This document shows positions 52,937 to 63,836 of a DNA stretch of 64,000 bases, piece after piece. The translations under genes and the position numbers were made by a program. Source of the DNA: Artemisia argyi (Eukaryota; Streptophyta; Magnoliopsida; Asterales; Asteraceae); the NCBI GenBank assembly GCA_030686995.1, contig JARVZY010002386.1, positions 1-64,000 of the forward strand. Reading direction: 5' to 3'. Numbering within the stretch: position 1 is the first letter of the stretch; each line of letters starts with the position of its first letter. Under the pieces are notes generated by a model that saw nothing but the letters and a program-made list of their open reading frames with translations, was not told the DNA's origin and made no database searches.

Positions 52937-55176
52937 ATGGACGATGGGAACATCTTTGAACCCGTCATCCCACCACAACAAAACCCACCACTAGAACCTC
53001 TTAGGCCCCGAACCTTAGGAGAGTATTCCCGACCTAGCCACCAAGGCTACCGAAACACCATTGAGCTCACCGGTGCCAATGTGACCCCCTTGCGATCCGA
53101 CACCATCCGGTTAGTGCAAAGCGGATGTGCATTCCATGGACTTCGTTCCGAAGATCCAAACCAACATCTTAAGACTTCATTAAAATCATAGACTCCATAG
53201 ACCTAGATGTTGAAACTAGAGAGACAACTCGATTACGCCTATTCCAATTCTCTCTACGGGATCAAGCTAGTCAATGGCTTGAGCGTTTACCCGCGGGATC
53301 CATCACCACATGGGATGATCTCACCACTCGTTTCCTTGCTCAAATTTTCCCACCGGGGAGAACTACTAAGCTTAGAAATGACATCTTGATGTTCCAACAA
53401 CGTCAAAATGAATCTCTTTATGAAGCATGGACTCGTTTCAAGGACTTACTCCAAAAAGTCCCTCATCATGGCATAGATCTTTGGCTCCAAGTCCAAATCT
53501 TTTATGACCATATCGATCTCTCCACGAGGCGAGCCATTGACCAATCGGCCGGTGGTAAGCTACCTGATCTAAGTGCGGAACAATCATGGGAACTCATAGA
53601 AGATCTTGCTCTCTATGACAACAAAAGTTGGAATGATCCCCGTGATTTGAACAAAACGGTCAAGGCAATATCTTTGCCTTCGAACAACTCTAGCACTCCC
53701 GACCGTAGGATCATGGAACTTGAGGACCAAGTCAAGTTTCTCATGAAATCCTACGAAGCTCCTAAGCCTTCAAGCCAAGTGAACAAGATCACTTCTTCAT
53801 GCGAATTATGTAGTGGTCTCCATGACACTCGTGATTGTGTGGAACTCCCCGGAATAGCTTTTGCGGACTACGCATCCACGCGTACCGACGAAGCGGGAGA
53901 TAAGTGGTACACTTTCAAACCCGAGCCAAACCCTTACGTTGATTCATACAACCCCTCTTGGAAAAATCACCCAAACCTTAGGTGGAAACAAAATCAACCC
54001 AATTCTTCCAATCCGCCTAATCGTTACCAACCAAACGGTCCACCCTCCAACCGTACTTTCAACAACAATCCTTCTAACAACTATGGTAGTACCAACAATC
54101 TTGAAGGATTGATGTCAAAGTTCATGGAATCTCAAGAAGCTCGCATAGCTAGGTTTGAAACCAAATTCAACCAACAACAAACGGAGATGACCAACAAGAT
54201 TGACAACTTGTTGAAAGCCCTCAACAACCAAGCGTTAACTACACCTAGGAAGGACACTAGGGACACCAATAACGGAATCCAAATTAAGGACCCCTCATCA
54301 TCTAAACATGTCCACTTTGTCAGTGTTGTCACCATTAAGCCAATAGATAAGGAGATAGAAGAAAGTGACAAGGATGAAGTTGGAGTAGAAACCGAAACTA
54401 GGGATGAGAGTAGGGGAGTTGAGGTTAATAAGGAAAAGGGGTTAGAGGGAGTAGAAACTATAGAAAAGTACTTTGATAAGACGCCCACCAAGGAAGAACG
54501 GGAATACCATAAGGATTTATTCGATAGTCCCGAGAGACCATATATCCTCGGCACACCCCTTATCAAAATGGGAGACCCCTCTAACATTAACATACCATGC
54601 AACATCGGGCATATGCATATCTGGAAAGCTTACATCGATCCTAGATCTCCTGTAAACATCATGACTAGGACTTATTACAATTGGGTGATGAAAAAACAAC
54701 TTGATTTTAGGATGATGCCCAATAAGAATCTGATAAGTAATTTTGTAGGAAGAGTGAAGGGATTACATGTGATTATAGGCAATCTCACTTATGAGATCGA
54801 TTTTATGATAGTAGAAGACACTCGCCCGGTGATAGATGCTTGCCTAAGCCAAATAATATTTGGAAAACCATTTGTTGAGGCCACTAGGATGAGTTGTGAT
54901 CCGACTCTAGGGATAGTTAGATTCAAGGAAGAGAATGATGAGGTTGCCTACCAAATGCCCTACAAGATTGAGCAATAACGCCTCCTCTCTAATTTAGAAA
55001 AGGAACACAAGCAAGCGGCTTATTATAGGAATGATGAAGATAGACGTAGAGGAGTAGAGTATGTGAAGAATAGGATGCTTGGTTTCTACAAAAAATGCTT
55101 GCAACTAGGTCCGGAATACAAAACTGGTTTAGAAGACGACCTAGAGAGTGAAACCAATGATGAGGTCACGTATTAA
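52937..55176 (+). pseudogene. gag: Gag and protease-like polyprotein of the non-autonomous element
   Basis: The ATG is at 52937. The first 80 codons (PRTLGEYSRPSHQGYRNTIE, IRLVQSGCAFHGLRSEDPN) belong to Athila Gag, then one base appears to be missing near 53174. The second frame continues with DQASQWLERLPAGSITTWDD, FLAQIFPPGRTTKLRNDILM, the TRFKDLLQKVPHHGIDLW block, a CCHC-like knuckle (CELCSGLHDTRDC), an Asn/Pro-rich linker and a protease-like region in which the active-site block reads AYIDPRSPVNIM; the usual DLGAS is changed, so activity is doubtful. An in-frame TAA at 54976-54978 is followed by 66 more codons to a stop at 55176. No RT follows. Gag would package element RNA into particles made with help from a full element. 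Confidence 0.8.
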
Positions 55177-57637
55177 CCCATGACCTTGAGTCTAGCTACA
55201 AGACTTGTAAATAAAGAAAAGCGCTTCTTGGGAGGCAACCCATGCTTTGTGTGATTTTATTTTGTTTATTTGTTATTTGCTTCCGTATGCATGCTTTATT
55301 TTTATTGTTGGTAGATCATGTTTCTAAACTAAAAAGTGGAAATACTTTACTTTGTTGTTTTGGCCTAGTCTTAACTCCACCTAAAAGTATTTTCACAAAA
55401 GATAAGTGTAAGGGGAAACCCCAAATATGTTTTTAAGAAACAAACCGATCATGATTCTCCACAATATTAAGTGAACATGTATATTCGTATTTGTTAGAGT
55501 CAAATGCTTGTACTGAGTCATAATGAAGTTTTGCAGGATTTTCCAGGAAGTAGGACCAAGTTTTTCCAGAAATTTTCCAGAAACTTAACATAAGAATTTT
55601 TGCAGGTCACTTCTGACGGCGTCACGAGATTACTCTTGACGGCGTCACGTGTAAAAATCTGGAAATTTTACCAGTTTTGTTTTTCTAACGGAGTTTTAAA
55701 GTTTTTGTGAATTATTAAGTTTTATAATCTCCAGGAAATCTGCAAACTTCATTCCACAAGCATTATATCTTACTTTGTTTTCTAGGATTTAGTAACTTAT
55801 ATAGATTGCCGCCGATTTTATGCGAGGTTGCTTTGTTTGTTTTCTCAGGATTTACAGGTTATGTATGACAAGAAGATGATTTATATTCTGGAAGGGAAGC
55901 TTTGATTGTTCATTTTCTTGGAGGAAGATTTAACCTGGCCACCTTATTATCCATACCGAGCGAATCAGGGGAGTATTTGATTTCATTCTGTTTACTTATT
56001 TCACTTTTACATTCTTTACTTGAACATTGGGGACAATGTTCATCTTAAGTGTAAGGGGAGGGTAAAATGATGATACCTTACAAATACACTTTCGCTTGAG
56101 TTTGTTTTGTTTGATAGTAGATGTGTAATAAAACTATGAGAAACACTTGTTAGTGCAATTTTAGCGCCAAATTTAATTTTTTTTACAACATTTAGGAGTG
56201 AAACTTTAGCCATAGCAAGCGTCTCATGGATAGGAGATTGTATGACTAGCACATAACCGTATATTCAGAAAAATTTTCCACCCAAATATATGAGGTTCGC
56301 CTTTAGATTTGATAGGAAAAGCATTTATTATTAGTGCTTATGAGTGTACCGGTAGCATTTAGATTCTAGAACTTGCGTTAGTGATGCATCCCGAGACCGC
56401 TAGTGAGACTACATTCGTGTAGTAGGATTTACTACATGATAAGAGGCATTAGGATCACCCTTGTGTTAAACCCGTATCATAATTACTTGACCATTTAAGT
56501 CATATTACTTGGCTAGTTAAGTCAACTAATTTTTCCCACACCTTAGCGTTGTACTCATTTTTAGTACACGAAACCCCTAGTACACCCCTCCGAGCCTATC
56601 TTTTCATTTCTAACTTTAAGCATCTTACTTAAAGGAAGAATTTGTTACACCCCACTTAAATGTACACCCAAATCGCCTTAGCCTTCCGTGTATGCACTCA
56701 TCTATAGTGCATTATTGTTATTTGTTAAACCCTAAGTTAATTATCTAATTGATTACATGGTTGCTAAGTCGAGTCATATCCTTGTACATATTGTTTTGGG
56801 ACGATTGGGACTCATGGGTAAAGTACTTATTTTATGGAGTAATGGGGAAGAACATCATATATTACCCCCATATGTACGTTAATCTTAAAAGTACTCCAAG
56901 TGTTTTTATTTTCTTAATTCGAGTCATTAGAGTAGTTTATTGTAAAGTATGTAAAGATTCAAGTGTAAGGGGAATGTTCATTCCCTATGATGTATTATTT
57001 TGGATGGTAGGGTAAGAGTGTATGAAAAAAAAAATCGAAAAAACAAGAAAAAGAAAAGAAAAAAAAATAGAAAAAGAAAAAAAAACATACGGACTACCAA
57101 CCCTTTTCATTCTATGTTCATTTTATATTTTTGTTATTTTTCATTTATTAGCTTAAGTCGAGTCTAGTCTTGGCTTAGCAACGCCATATTGTACATGTAA
57201 TTAACCAAGATTGTTAACTCGCCACCAGTAAAAACTTCCTTTATCCAACAAAACCGTGTATTTCATATCCCTACACCTAACGTTACAACCCTTTAAAAGA
57301 CCTCTTTGATAGTTTATCCTAGGTGCTTACGCCATGTGATGGAGGTTTGATCCTTTCCCAAGCCTATGGTAATCTATTTTGCTATGACAGGTAGTGAGAG
57401 ATATCTTCCGTTTCCATATTGTAATTTATACTTTATTACACCCGAGAGATGTGAGTATCTAAACACTATTTGTGAGGTGCTAGTATATGACCTCCGTGCT
57501 TGTCTATTGGTCTTTAGTGGAACGATTATTTGTTGTAATTACTTTTATATTAGTGTTAAATGACCCCTAAATTGTATTTTGACTAGAATAAAAGCGCATT
57601 TGCTTGAGGACAAGCCAATCTCAAGTGTAAGGGTATA
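55177..57637 (+). other. Long untranslated region of the Gag-only element
   Basis: 2.46 kb without a supported gene. It contains two TGACGGCGTCA words near 55616 and 55650, an A-rich run (57025-57085), and three internal copies of the purine word AAGTGTAAGGGGA (55404-55416, 56047-56059, 56961-56973), in addition to the one before the 3' LTR. This space is where pol lies in a full Athila-type element. Confidence 0.7.
57623..57637 (+). promoter_or_regulatory. Polypurine tract of the Gag-only element
   Basis: AAGTGTAAGGGTATA directly precedes the 3' LTR start TGATGAGG. Confidence 0.55.
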
Positions 57638-59049
57638 TGATGAGGCAAAAAATGAACCACTTTTAGGGGGTCATTTAAGCACGGAATTGAATTTATTTGA
57701 TCAAATATTGCCCTAAATCGTTCCTTTTGTGATTTTAAGTACTTTGGGAGTGAAATCTGGAAAAGGAAGCAATTCGTACGTTTTTGGAGCATAAAAGTGA
57801 AGAAAACGCCAAAGTCTTAATTTTCCAAGCTGAGAACAGTAGGTGACGGCGTCAAGAGTACCATCCTGACGGCGTCAAGAGTAAATTTCATGACGACCCA
57901 GTACAGAAATGAAGGCATCACAAGGAAGAGAGTCAAGAGTTAAATACGTGACGGGCTGGAAAACCATAACACATGACGGCGTCAGATGTAGATCAAGGCA
58001 GTCCGAGAAGTATTTTGGCGGCGAGATGACGGCGTCGCCTATTTGGTCTTGACGCCGTCAGCCTCAGTTTTCTATATATAGTTTTCTAATTTTCATTCAT
58101 AAAAAGGGGAGAAGTTTGGAGAAACCCTAAGGCCGAACCTATTACAAATTTTACAGGTTTTTCAAGGGTTTTCAGCCCTTGAACCCTTTCATGTGTAATT
58201 GAGATAAGTGTTCTTCTAATTCAATCAATATGTCTATGTGTTGGTTGTCTATATCTTGTGCTTGTCTTAATTCCACCATGCTAGGCTAGATCTATCTTGT
58301 GTTTGCTTAGATCTAATTAAACCTAGATGTTGATTATGTGTTGATTACTTGTTTATGGTTGTATTGGATGAATGATTTCGATGTTAGGCTTAAGAAAACT
58401 GGCAGATCTCCAAATGGTAACATGCTTGAATGTCTTAGGAAACATGAACTGACGTGCACTAGGTTTTATTGGTTGTATTTAATGTATGAGTAAATTCTAA
58501 TGATCCCATGTTAGGAGCTTCTTAGCCGGCTCGACATAGGAGTGAAGTAGGCACTCATAGGATTGGGGAATTAAGTGCGCCACCCCATGAATGGTATTAA
58601 GGAATACAATCCGTCATCCACGCAACTATAACAAGTAATTAACGTGTAAAAGATATCTAGGGATTAGTGAAATCTAAGTAAACACAATTTCTCCACTTAT
58701 TGCTCACAAGCTTAGTTTAATTTAGTTTATTTTCATTTCTAGTATTTTATTTTGATTGCATCTTTAGTATTGGGTTAGTTGACTAGCAACTAATTCCGCC
58801 CAAATCCTTCAAACCCGAGATTTTTACTTGCTTTCTAAAAAATATAAAAATACAAAAATAATCATCCATCATCTCTAGAACGAGTATTTAGGTTTTCTAA
58901 TCCTAGCGACACTATTCCTAGCTGAACGATCAATCCCCCGGTACTTGTCACTATACTATACTACAACGATCAGGTACACTGCCTGGTGGGGGTTGTAAGC
59001 TTCTCGAGATCCCTCGAGAGGTAAAGCCTGGTGCAATCCCTACGCATCA
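57638..59049 (+). repeat. 3' LTR of the Gag-only element
   Basis: Same length as the 5' LTR and nearly identical; begins TGATGAGGCA and ends CTACGCATCA. Confidence 0.95.
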
Positions 59050-59054
59050 GTATG
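59050..59054. repeat. Target-site duplication GTATG (right)
   Basis: GTATG; identical to 51349-51353. Confidence 0.85.
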
Positions 59055-59471
59055 CGAAATCTACTTAGTAACACTTAGAAGTTTGATTGTGAGTAAGACA
59101 GTTGTTTATGAATAAGAACAATGTATGTAAACAAACTATTAGCTCCAATATTATTAATGATAATAATATGAGTGATCTTGATATCACTAGGGTTACACCT
59201 TGAAGCTCTAGAAACGTATATCAAACCTTTAACCTAGGATCTCCTTTTATAGCACAAGGAGTCCTCTTCTACAAGATAAGTATAAAGCTAATAGAATAAG
59301 ATATACACAAGATCTATTCTATATTTATCTAAACACGTTTCCTAACAGTTATCTAATAAGCAGTGGTAATATATGTCCTTGCAGTGGTAATGAGTTTCCA
59401 CTGCAAGTACAATCTTCTGCAGTTGTAACATCTTCACTTAGCCGTGGTAACTGTTAGTATAATTCCCAACA
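59055..59471 (-). repeat. copia-2 3' LTR, inner fragment
   Basis: Ends CCCAACA next to the purine tract. Contains GCAGTGGTAAT words near 59362 and 59385 and variants near 59395-59450. Confidence 0.7.
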
Positions 59472-59484
59472 ATCCTCCCCTAAC
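59472..59484 (-). promoter_or_regulatory. copia-2 polypurine tract
   Basis: Minus-strand AGTTAGGGGAGGAT runs directly into TGTTGGG, the LTR start. Confidence 0.7.
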
Positions 59485-59560
59485 TTATGATTAATACATA
59501 AATCAATAAGTTTCTTCAAGTATTCAGTAAACATGAGGATATGGGAATTTTTCCAAACAC

Positions 59561-62413
59561 TTATCTTCTTCTTCTTAACTCTTTATCAGCTCTCACACTT
59601 TGATCATAAATCCTTTGTAGCAAATCTTCTATGACTTCAGTTCTTTCCCAGCACCTAAGCTTCATAGTTCTCATCACATCCAAAACTCCAGCTCTCAATG
59701 GATATTCTTTCTCAACCAGCATAAAGACATCAACTCCATCTTGAGTAGAAACATGATGCACAGGACTTGAATCATAGAATTTCCACAAGGTTCTTTGATC
59801 ATGAGCTTCAAATCTCCAATATCTATCACTTGGGTCAGGTTCATATAATCTTCTGAAGTGAACCCATAACTCCTTAGCCTTGACATCAACAAGTTCATCC
59901 TTTTTAAACTGATCTTGAACAATCCTCCACAAAGTATCCAAGTCTTCTCTATCACAAGATCTAACAATGTCTTCAAAATCTCTGCAAATACTTGTGACAC
60001 TTCCAGTTTTGATGATCTTCCAAGCTACACCAAAACTATCAGAAAAGATCTCCCAACCAACAACTGGATATTTTGCTTGTAGAGGTTCTATATTAAGTAC
60101 ATCAGTCTCTATGAACAACATGTTTGTAACCTTCTCTTCTGTCAACTTGCTAGGACCCTTTTCTGCTTGAGATGATTCTTGAGTCTTCAACTTCTTTGCA
60201 TCTTTTGATCCAAGACTCACTCCAGACCTTTTTGTCTTCATAACTATAGGTTCTTGATCCATTGGAATGAATTTACTATCTTGTCTTTTGATTCTGTAGT
60301 AAATACCTTCAATTTGATCATGTGACATTCCTTTGAATTGACCCATCTTCATATTACCAACATGGAAACAAAAAGTCTTCATCTCAGCAATGATCTGTGC
60401 CTTTCTAAGTTTTCTTGGCTTCTTTTGACCTTTTCTAACATCCCCAATGATTTCATCAAGAGCCTGCTGATTCTTCATTAGAATGAAATCTTTAAGTTGA
60501 GCAGACTTTTGGTCTTCATTCAAGGTTGTATTTGCAATAAGTTCAATGGCCTTCTTTCTGATTATTTGATCATTGTTAATCAAATAGTCAATCTCTTCTT
60601 CTGTAGGCACATAAGTGAATAATGGAGGTTTCTCATGTATGACAGTTGGTGAGACACTTGAAATTGGTTCTGCCATAACAGCTTCAAGTTTATCCAACCT
60701 CTTTGCTTCCATAAAACTAGCAACTTCATCTTCCTCTAGCTTTCTTTTTCTTTCATTCTCTGCTTGCTGTTGCTCTGCCAATCTTGCATAAAAATTAATT
60801 TGAGCTTGTTCTTTCTTAGAAATCTTTCTTGTAAGCTCTTGTTCTGAACCAGTCATAATAGCTTTTCCTTTGACTGATCTTATTCTGGCAGCTTCTTCCT
60901 CTGCAGTGGTAATTTCTTGAGTAGCAGTGGGAACTTTTTCACTTGCAGTGGTAATTGGTTGATCAGTGGGAACTTGTTCTGCTTCAGTGGAAATTGGTTG
61001 AGCAGTTCCAACTAAATCATCAAAATTAAAACCAGCATCAGCATCCAAATCTTCAAAATCCAATTTCCTCCCCTCAGTCTCAGCTACATCATCTTTTGCT
61101 TGAGCATTATCAGAATCAGTGAGCTCAGCAAATTCTTTTTCAAAATTTTTACTCCTCCCCTTAAGCTCTGCATCTGTTTTCCTCCCCTGTTTGGAAGAAT
61201 CTCCCAAAACTTTAGTAGAACTTGCAGAAAACTCATCCTGAGGTGAAGATGATGAAGATAACACAACTTTAGCAGATCTTTTCTTCTTGAGATTCTCAAC
61301 TTCATTCTGCAATCTTTGAATCTCAGCCTTTAATTGATTCAGCTCTGTGGCATGTTGTTCTTTGGTCTGTGCCAGATCTTTCTCCAGAGCATGAACCTGC
61401 TTGACTAATTTGGTACAAATGTCCATCAATTCAGGTAGTTGCACACTGCCTTCATCACTTCCAACTGTGTAACCTGTTGGGAGAGGTGAATCATGAGGCA
61501 TGGATTCAGGCTCTTCCCTAGTTGAACTAGGATTAAGCCTTGAACCACCACTGCTTGTTCCTAAACCAAAGGGTTCAACAACATGCAATGTTGATATGAG
61601 AGAAGTTGGCTGTTTAGACCTTCTCTCATAAATGTGAGTTACAGCAGGGGTATGGTGAATTGGTGGAACAACAATATTGGGTGTGTTATGGGATACAACT
61701 GGGATAGTTGCATCTTCACCCTGTACTTGAGCAATTTTAGCAAGCATTTGAGGTAAAAGTGGATGAACCTCCCCATTCCAAAGATCTGAAGCCTTACACA
61801 TGTTTTGAAAAACTTTTGGCTTAAGAGTGGAAGGTTCATAAATTCTATTGTGAGGGTGCAGTTGAAACTCATTTAACACTGCTTGCACAAACCTTGGATA
61901 CATCAAAAATTTATATTGACTCTTTACAATGCCTTTCATATTATTGAAAATAAACTTTGAAAAATTGAAAGTCCTATCAGTTGCCAAACAAACCAAAGGA
62001 TAAGCCATGGTTGATGCAAATTGTTCATCAGATGTTTTCTTAGGACTTAGGCAATGTAAAAGAGTGTGAATTAAAAATCTCCAATGGGGACAAAAACATC
62101 CTTTTCTAAAAGTAACTTTTTGTTTAGATGTATCATACCCCATTAAAGCAATATTAGTGAAAATTTCTGAATTAGGTAATGTGATGATACCATTGATATC
62201 ATCCAATTGGAGAATTCTCCTCAAGGATGACTCAGTAACATCAATAGTTACCCCATCCACTGTGGCTCTTAGAGCATCCACAGATTCTTGTGTGTCTCCC
62301 TGTTCAAGAGTTATGGACTCCACAGTGTTCCAGAACTGTTTGATATGAGAGACATAGATTGTGGGATTAATAATTAAGGCATACCTTATATGAGTTGTAT
62401 TTAGAAAATCCAC
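59561..62413 (-). CDS. Extra post-pol ORF of copia-2 (about 950 residues)
   Basis: One long uninterrupted frame. No ATG lies before the conserved N-terminal block (HIRYALIINPTIYVSHIKQFW): the frame is open back to a stop near 62484 and the codon at 62413 is GTG. The start is therefore lost, or lies on another exon. Order: a globular N-terminal region of about 230 residues (GCFCPHWRFLIHTLLHC, DRTFNFSKFIFNNM, LMYPRFVQAVLNEF), a Ser/Pro-rich stretch, a coiled coil (about residues 340-380), a Lys/Glu-rich middle with a QAQINFYARLAEQQQAENER coil, and a C-terminal domain (LWVHFRRLYEPDPSDRYW, LWKFYDSSPVHHVS, FMLVEKEYPL). It is homologous to the broken copy at 1-1632. The family recurs beside copia pol in Anthemideae; function unknown. 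A 950-codon frame kept open in a transposon suggests it was recently under selection. Confidence 0.7.
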   Translation of the reverse strand: MDFLNTTHIRYALIINPTIYVSHIKQFWNTVESITLEQGDTQESVDALRATVDGVTIDVTESSLRRILQLDDINGIITLPNSEIFTNIALMGYDTSKQKVTFRKGCFCPHWRFLIHTLLHCLSPKKTSDEQFASTMAYPLVCLATDRTFNFSKFIFNNMKGIVKSQYKFLMYPRFVQAVLNEFQLHPHNRIYEPSTLKPKVFQNMCKASDLWNGEVHPLLPQMLAKIAQVQGEDATIPVVSHNTPNIVVPPIHHTPAVTHIYERRSKQPTSLISTLHVVEPFGLGTSSGGSRLNPSSTREEPESMPHDSPLPTGYTVGSDEGSVQLPELMDICTKLVKQVHALEKDLAQTKEQHATELNQLKAEIQRLQNEVENLKKKRSAKVVLSSSSSPQDEFSASSTKVLGDSSKQGRKTDAELKGRSKNFEKEFAELTDSDNAQAKDDVAETEGRKLDFEDLDADAGFNFDDLVGTAQPISTEAEQVPTDQPITTASEKVPTATQEITTAEEEAARIRSVKGKAIMTGSEQELTRKISKKEQAQINFYARLAEQQQAENERKRKLEEDEVASFMEAKRLDKLEAVMAEPISSVSPTVIHEKPPLFTYVPTEEEIDYLINNDQIIRKKAIELIANTTLNEDQKSAQLKDFILMKNQQALDEIIGDVRKGQKKPRKLRKAQIIAEMKTFCFHVGNMKMGQFKGMSHDQIEGIYYRIKRQDSKFIPMDQEPIVMKTKRSGVSLGSKDAKKLKTQESSQAEKGPSKLTEEKVTNMLFIETDVLNIEPLQAKYPVVGWEIFSDSFGVAWKIIKTGSVTSICRDFEDIVRSCDREDLDTLWRIVQDQFKKDELVDVKAKELWVHFRRLYEPDPSDRYWRFEAHDQRTLWKFYDSSPVHHVSTQDGVDVFMLVEKEYPLRAGVLDVMRTMKLRCWERTEVIEDLLQRIYDQSVRADKELRRRR

Positions 62414-63380
62414 AATCTGATGAAAAACAGGGCCACTCTTCTTGTTTGACTTTTGTAAGTAGTAATCAAGAGAATAAAAGTGTTAGTAATCAAGATAAAA
62501 AGCAAGCCGTATGACGATCAATTTATACTAATAGGGTTTGAGGAGGTTGCGCAATGTGAATTATCTTTAGAAAGAATTATCTTTGGAAAAAGAATAATTT
62601 ATAATAAGTAAGTAGATAATTCGAAAAAGATTTTACCCTATTAATAAGGAAAGACGGTTATTTTTACAACGGCTAGTAAAAAATGGATTACTGACACAAC
62701 AGTTGTAACGGCTAGTTCATCAGTGGAAAAATTACTCTTGCAGTGATAACTAATGAACTAGCAGTGTTAAAATTTTCACAACATATCAAAGAGCAGTGGT
62801 GAATAAAACATGAAAATTTGCTGCTCTTATCATAGTTTTTAGCAAACTACCAGCTATCAACGGATTTGATATGTCTTTACCATGAGCCGTTTGCTTATGG
62901 ACTAGCCAACTCTTGATCACTTGGAGTATGGTGAGTTGATAACCTAGTTTTTGGTAAACTATCAACCATAAACGGATTTGATAAGTCTTTACCAGTAGCC
63001 GTTTGCTCTAGACTAGTTGATTCTTATGTGGATAAGACATGGTGAATCAATAACCATTTGTTATGTGTCTATGATACACACCTTATTACTCCAATGACTC
63101 CAATAATATGGGTTGAATGCTGCAAACCAAAATAACTTTCAACTTAACCCATAAAGATTAACCCAAAGTAACTGTTTAACCAAGTTACTATTCACAAAAA
63201 TATCTTCCAAAAGTCAACCCGATAATACCCAAATTTACTCCTCCAACCTACGAAAATAGGTAAGAGTAAATATTCTTCATTAATTAGAATTCGACCTTGA
63301 CTTTGCTTATAAAAGGGGGCTCAAAACTTGTATCTCTCATCAACAAATAACTTCAACAACACAAACCCTTAATCAACATA
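62414..63380. promoter_or_regulatory. Divergent spacer of copia-2 with TATA box and repeats
   Basis: Lies between the minus-strand extra ORF and the plus-strand small ORF. It contains GCAGTGGTAAC-like words (62697-62810), two of the about 100-bp repeat units (62850-63056) and a TATA box, TATAAAAG at 63308-63315, 66 bp before the ATG at 63381. Confidence 0.55.
62850..63056. repeat. Two units of the repeat seen in the Athila-type element
   Basis: Both units carry AACGGATTTGATATGTCTTT or a close variant, then ACCATGAGCCGTTTGCTTATG or variant, then ACTAGCCAA or ACTAGTTGA, as in 49310-49720. Confidence 0.75.
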
Positions 63381-63836
63381 ATGAACTAGTTCCCAATAGT
63401 CTACATATCTTCTGATGATTCATCTGATGAGGAAATCAGCTATTGTTCAAACACAGAGGATCTTTCAACAGGATGGAGTGATTACTTCCCACCAAGTGCA
63501 ACCACTTCCACAGCATCCAATAAGCCATCCAAAAAGACTGAAGCTTCTCCTGCTCCATCTTTGGAGTTTTATTCTAATTCTACCTCTGATGATGATAATG
63601 ATCCAACCTTTGATCTTTCCAAAGAGCTTCCAAAGGCCCTCACCACAGCATTGAAGACTGCCATAAGCAACATGAAGTGGCCTACTGTTGAGAAGCCTAC
63701 CCAAGCACCAAGGCCTCCCAAGCAAGATCTGGGACTTGCTTGTCCAAGGAAACAACTCTCTTTTGATGACAAGAGAAAGAAAGCTTCCAAAGGCAAGCAT
63801 GACTATGAAGGAAAAGGAAAGAAACCCATGGAGTAG
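63381..63836 (+). pseudogene. Small acidic antisense ORF of copia-2, copy c (early stop)
   Basis: ATG at 63381, TAG as the third codon (63387-63389), then an open frame to TAG at 63834-63836 (152 codons in all). The product has the family plan: a hydrophobic pair next to ISSDDSSDEE near the N-terminus, a Ser/Thr/Pro-rich middle, and a basic tail ending GKGKKPME. A TATA box lies at 63308-63315 and AATAAAAG near 63928. A later ATG might start a shorter product. It lies antisense to copia-2, exactly as copies a and b do in copia-1. Confidence 0.55.

Larger units (their letters stand above)
51354..59049 (+). mobile_element. Non-autonomous LTR element with Gag and protease-like region only
   Basis: Two LTRs of exactly 1412 bp (51354-52765 and 57638-59049), TG...CA ends, a PBS, one Gag-protease-like frame and a 5-bp target duplication. 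There is no RT, RNase H or integrase anywhere in the 4.9-kb interior. This is the plan of terminal-repeat elements with a Gag gene (TR-GAG). Gag is of Athila/Tat type, so a related Athila element would supply pol (inference). By eye the LTRs differ at some 25-30 positions, about two per cent, so the insertion is fairly recent. It sits in the LTR of copia-2. Confidence 0.9.

Noticed and set aside
56749..57015. Hydrophobic plus-strand ORF in the Gag-only element
   Set aside because: No homology or conserved start; lies in an untranslated region with A/T-rich composition.
59561..62413. Calling the long extra ORF an envelope gene
   Set aside because: Only its position matches; no signal peptide or membrane span is visible.
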